A stretch of DNA of 50,628 bases from Gemmatimonadota bacterium (GTDB taxonomy: Bacteria > Latescibacterota > UBA2968 > UBA8231): positions 1 through 50,628 of the forward strand of contig JABHFS010000209.1 in NCBI GenBank assembly GCA_018672475.1, in the 5' to 3' direction. Below the pieces are notes generated by a model. It had not been told where the DNA came from and did not search any database. It was given only the letters and a program-made list of their open reading frames with translations. The position numbers and the translations under genes were made by a program. Shown one piece after another: positions 47,926 to 50,628 of the stretch. Positions within the stretch are counted from its first letter, which is position 1. Every line of letters begins with the position of its first letter.

Positions 47926-48757
47926 AATCTACCGGCTTTATTTTAATTTATGAGTGAAAACAAGACAGGCTTTCCAGTTAGATTGGGCAGTAGTTTTCTG
48001 GACAGAAACGCTCCCCCTCTTCCCAAAGATCCTGTGATGAGCAACGTATCGAAAGTTTCTAAGTCGGTCAAAAAAATACGCTTTACCGCGTCAACAACGG
48101 GTCGTCGTATCATCGCGCGCTGGTCCCTCGAAGTAGCCTGATGGATATCTTCAACCCTCTCTTGCCAGCAAGGCACAGATACGGCGGTAGCCATAGCGCG
48201 GATATTGCCAAGATAAAGCGATGATCTGTTGGTAGAGTTGCTCCTGGCGACCGTTCAACGGCTTCGGCACATATCGATAGTCGATCGGGGCAAGTCAAGT
48301 AGGTGCGCCCTTCGCACCGAGCACAGCCGTTGGTGCACTGCGTGCGCAACAGCCGACTTTTTCTGCGCAGGGCTTACCACTTTTTTGATTTGACCTTGCC
48401 CTGAAGCTTCAGTTGCCAATGGTATCTTGTCTTAGGAGAAGATCTTTCATAAATTATATAAGACATGTCGCGTTATAAGCAAAAAATAGCTATTAAATAC
48501 TGTAATGACAACAATTTACGATATCTACCATCTGAATTGTCGTAAATGTGTTGTTTTTCAGCGAGTTATCCAGCCTATTTCTCTTAATACGCGACAACTC
48601 TATAGAATATCTGCATACTAGTTAAGGCTTGATCCTTTTCCATCATATCTCCTGCACAGATTTAAACGGCCCTTCAGAATTCTCGATTTCTTTAGCAAAC
48701 CGAGTATTGGGGTAGCTGAATGCGTCTAAATTTCTCTAAAACATAGCGACTTATCTA
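47926..48757. other. AT-rich intergenic region with an IS scrap
   Basis: An 832-bp stretch with no intact gene. The part from 47943 to 48194 has a minus-strand frame (LETFDTLLITGSLGRGG) with no ribosome site and no similarity I recognise. A transposase scrap lies at 48151-48285. From 48400 to 48757 the DNA is strongly AT-rich and has nothing I can name beyond the probable promoter region of the serine hydrolase. Confidence 0.5.
48151..48285 (-). mobile_element. second IS3-type transposase scrap
   Basis: The minus strand reads DYRYVPKPLNGRQEQLYQQI and ALSWQYPRYGYRRICALLAR, then a TGA. This is the usual N-terminal part of IS3-group OrfB (..YGYRRI..L..EGW), and one missing G at the TGA would restore the Trp. 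The rest is gone. It differs from the OrfB at 46.1 kb, so two distinct IS3-type elements have inserted here. Confidence 0.7.
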
Positions 48758-50628
48758 TTGACTGAAAAAATATCGGCCTTTGCCATTCTGATTTTCCTCG
48801 TGTTGTTGCAGTGGGCTGTGCCCGTGGCCTATAGCCAAGTGTCAGCGTCTGGGAAGCATATGGGTGGCACCTCTGTAGTCCGAAAGGAGGGGGGGAATGG
48901 TAGGATTCTCTTCAAAATGGAGCAAGTCTCAGAGGCTAAGGGCAACGAGGAACTTAATGTCGACTACCCTTCTTACGGCCAGGCCTTCCCCATGTCGTGG
49001 ACGCAGTCCAGAGGACTGCAACAGGACGTCTTTCCGGCGGTGGAGTGGATCGAAGTTCCGGTCAAGTCTTTCGACGAAGCCGGGGATGCTTCCTGGGCCA
49101 GGAAGCTCGACGAAGTAGTCCAGGGATACGTCAAAAGTCGAGGTCTTCCAGGAGGTGTCCAACTTGCCGCGGCCAAAGACGGAAAGCTAGTTTACTCCAG
49201 GACTTTCGGTGTAGCTGACGTAACCGATCCGGAGGCGAGACCTATGTCGGCCGACGCCCTGCTGTACTTTGGGAGCATAAGCAAGTCGATTACCTCCGTT
49301 GCTGTAATGTCTCTGGTCCAGGAAGGCAAACTCGAGATGGATACTCCAGTCTTCCAGGTTCTCGGTGGGGACGGCCCCGTCGCCGACGAGAGAGTCAAGA
49401 ACATCACCCTCCGTATGTGCCTGAACCACACCGCCGGACTCTCTGATGGTGGAGGGATGGGTACCGGGTATGACGACACCCGATCGATCGAGTCGACGAT
49501 TCGCACCCTAGCCCAGAAGAAACTAGATCGGGATCCTGGCTCACAGTACGAGTACACCAACACCACCTTTAATATCGTCTGCCGAATCATCGAAAAAGTA
49601 TCCGGATTCACCTACGAGGACTACGTCAGAGCGAGAATATGGCAGCCGCTCGGGCGCATCGGGCCAGTGGTTTCGTCCATGTATCAACAGCACCCTGGAG
49701 AGGTGCCGATGTACGCTCCAACCCGACCTGGTCAGATCAAACCTGACAAGAGCAACTTGTACTGGAAGTACTTATGGGGAGGACGAAAAGGGGCCCAGGG
49801 GAATAAGGAAATTGGTCTCGAAGGTGGTGGAGGATGGAAGGGCAGCGCTGCTGACCTAGCACTTCTGGGAGCGGATCTTCTCTCTGGAATTATGGGTGGA
49901 CCATGCAAAATAGGACTCACACCAGAGACCATCAAGAGCATGGTAGGGAGCAAGTACGCATACGCTTTCCCAGACAACAATGGATATTATGCTCTGGGCT
50001 TTGTTGGTATAGCACAAAATCCCGAGATGGCCATCCCCGAGGCCAGTGGAGACCAGTGGGCGGGTCAGGTCATACAGTTCATGCACGGGGGGAGTTTCGG
50101 CTCTGCTCTCCACGTGGAGACCTACGCCGGAGGAGTATCTTGGGCTTTTTGCCTCAATGCCCCTCCCCACTTCTCAGGCCTCGCGATCGATCACGTGGCG
50201 GAACCAGATGGACTCAAGGCGCAGCTGAGGCAGGTATTTCAGGATGCCATTTTCAGGGAAGGGATCCGATTCAACCTACCTGGACTGGCAGAAGAGGAGA
50301 GTGAGTCCGCTCTCCCAATGGACCACTTCACTGGCCTAACGTTGGACACCCCTTTGCAGACCAGTTTTACCACGGGGGAAGCGATTCGCCTCAGTGGTAT
50401 ATTGACCGATACGACCCTAAACCAAATTAATTTTACCCTGACACCCGCAAGCGACGGTGATCCGATCTACCTTACCTTCGATGTGATCGACGGGCGCTTC
50501 GAAGGCAATCTGCAGCTGAACCACGGGCAGGCTGGCGAATACGGACTGGGCCTCTTTGCTCGGAACAAGGAGGACGAATCATGGGTTTGGCTGGGCAGCT
50601 TTTCACCCATGAAAATACTCCAGGGACA
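48758..50628 (+). CDS. secreted serine hydrolase (beta-lactamase / EstB-like), 3' end missing
   Basis: The frame is open from a stop at 48737 to the right edge, at least 623 codons, so the gene is cut by the window. I start it at TTG 48758, which gives a signal peptide (MTEKISAFAILIFLVLLQWA, then VPVAYS). The serine beta-lactamase-like domain has SISK (GSISKSITS, near residue 175) and YTN (EYTNTTFN, near 270) with the FMHGGSFGS block as the third motif. Such proteins are esterases, D-peptidases or beta-lactamase relatives. After it comes a beta-rich C-terminal part (TLDTPLQTSFTTGEAIRLSG). Codon use, with many AGG, GGA and CTA codons, is unlike the core genes to the left. Confidence 0.85.
   Translation, partial: MTEKISAFAILIFLVLLQWAVPVAYSQVSASGKHMGGTSVVRKEGGNGRILFKMEQVSEAKGNEELNVDYPSYGQAFPMSWTQSRGLQQDVFPAVEWIEVPVKSFDEAGDASWARKLDEVVQGYVKSRGLPGGVQLAAAKDGKLVYSRTFGVADVTDPEARPMSADALLYFGSISKSITSVAVMSLVQEGKLEMDTPVFQVLGGDGPVADERVKNITLRMCLNHTAGLSDGGGMGTGYDDTRSIESTIRTLAQKKLDRDPGSQYEYTNTTFNIVCRIIEKVSGFTYEDYVRARIWQPLGRIGPVVSSMYQQHPGEVPMYAPTRPGQIKPDKSNLYWKYLWGGRKGAQGNKEIGLEGGGGWKGSAADLALLGADLLSGIMGGPCKIGLTPETIKSMVGSKYAYAFPDNNGYYALGFVGIAQNPEMAIPEASGDQWAGQVIQFMHGGSFGSALHVETYAGGVSWAFCLNAPPHFSGLAIDHVAEPDGLKAQLRQVFQDAIFREGIRFNLPGLAEEESESALPMDHFTGLTLDTPLQTSFTTGEAIRLSGILTDTTLNQINFTLTPASDGDPIYLTFDVIDGRFEGNLQLNHGQAGEYGLGLFARNKEDESWVWLGSFSPMKILQG

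Noticed and set aside
47943..48194. 83-codon minus-strand frame with LLITGSLGRGG
   Set aside because: It resembles a P-loop only loosely, lacks GK[ST], and has no ribosome site; part of it is transposase scrap in another frame.
48880..48899. Strong ribosome-site-like AAGGAGG followed by ATG at 48897
   Set aside because: It lies inside the serine hydrolase frame; the frame it opens (48897-49118) is short and has no recognisable content.
1..50628. CRISPR arrays, tRNA, rRNA and phage genes
   Set aside because: No regularly spaced repeats, tRNA cloverleaf, rRNA blocks or phage structural genes were seen when reading both strands by eye; a tRNAscan or CRISPR search was not possible.

Overview
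The window is GC-rich, gene-dense bacterial DNA with no rRNA, tRNA, CRISPR or phage structural genes that I can find. The gene content (five phytanoyl-CoA-dioxygenase-like proteins, two sulfatases, many sugar-acid enzymes, tight overlapping minus-strand operons, and housekeeping genes hemF, pfk and pyrD scattered among them) resembles Poribacteria, Latescibacterota and related sponge- or sediment-associated heterotrophs. That assignment is inference from gene style and was not tested by a search. HemF, glutathione peroxidase and the Fe(II)/2-oxoglutarate enzymes point to an aerobic lifestyle.

Layout. 1-4.7 kb: hemF (cut by the left edge), an aldose epimerase, and a compact unit glutathione peroxidase / sulfatase / cupin / Nudix with overlapping stops and starts. 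5-9 kb: a CinA-like N-domain protein with dioxygenase 1, a TIM-barrel sugar isomerase and an aldo/keto reductase. 9-12.2 kb: a decayed outer-membrane barrel gene, a YHYH lipoprotein and an Fe-S type uracil-DNA glycosylase, with several strong hairpins. 12.4-20.2 kb: mannonate dehydratase with a cupin, then a structured non-coding stretch, then a minus-strand run (PfkB kinase, kinase remnant, amidohydrolase, dioxygenase-HEAT fusion, SDR, phosphoesterase remnant) beside a Nudix and a methyltransferase remnant. 20.3-24.5 kb: one operon of acyl-CoA ligase, small-molecule kinase, dioxygenase 3 and nitrilase-family amidase. 24.6-30.6 kb: an uncharacterised 602-residue protein with a DUF1349-like partner, then dioxygenase 4, alpha/beta hydrolase, HIT protein, HAD remnant and FAD oxidoreductase. 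31-39.2 kb: sulfatase, secreted thioredoxin-like protein and a molybdenum hydroxylase large subunit; then a stand-alone phosphohistidine-domain protein, an SGNH esterase and an MDR dehydrogenase. 39.3-46 kb: phosphofructokinase, dioxygenase 5, pyrD, a Gfo/Idh/MocA oxidoreductase, an enolase-superfamily protein and one unknown. 46-50.6 kb: an accessory end with a broken IS3 element, a second IS3 scrap, a membrane protein, a long AT-rich gap and a secreted serine hydrolase that runs off the right edge.

Working together (inference): the genes fit breakdown of small, partly sulfated or oxidised sugars and acids. Sulfatases and esterases remove substituents, lactonase-like, SDR, MDR, Gfo/Idh, AKR and enolase-type enzymes interconvert sugar acids, mannonate dehydratase and a PfkB kinase could feed the KDG route, and phosphofructokinase closes the link to glycolysis. 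The dioxygenases are spread one per operon, as if each oxidises a different substrate.

A second theme is gene decay. At least six protein genes survive as frameshifted or internally deleted remnants inside otherwise intact operons, next to two broken IS3-type transposase genes. Several long perfect palindromes and one pair of mutually exclusive hairpins lie between genes and are not explained by the coding features. No single feature is clearly a new defence or mobile system. The best candidates for novelty are the ligase-kinase-dioxygenase-amidase operon, the dioxygenase-HEAT fusion, the sulfatase-thioredoxin-hydroxylase operon and the structured intergenic elements.
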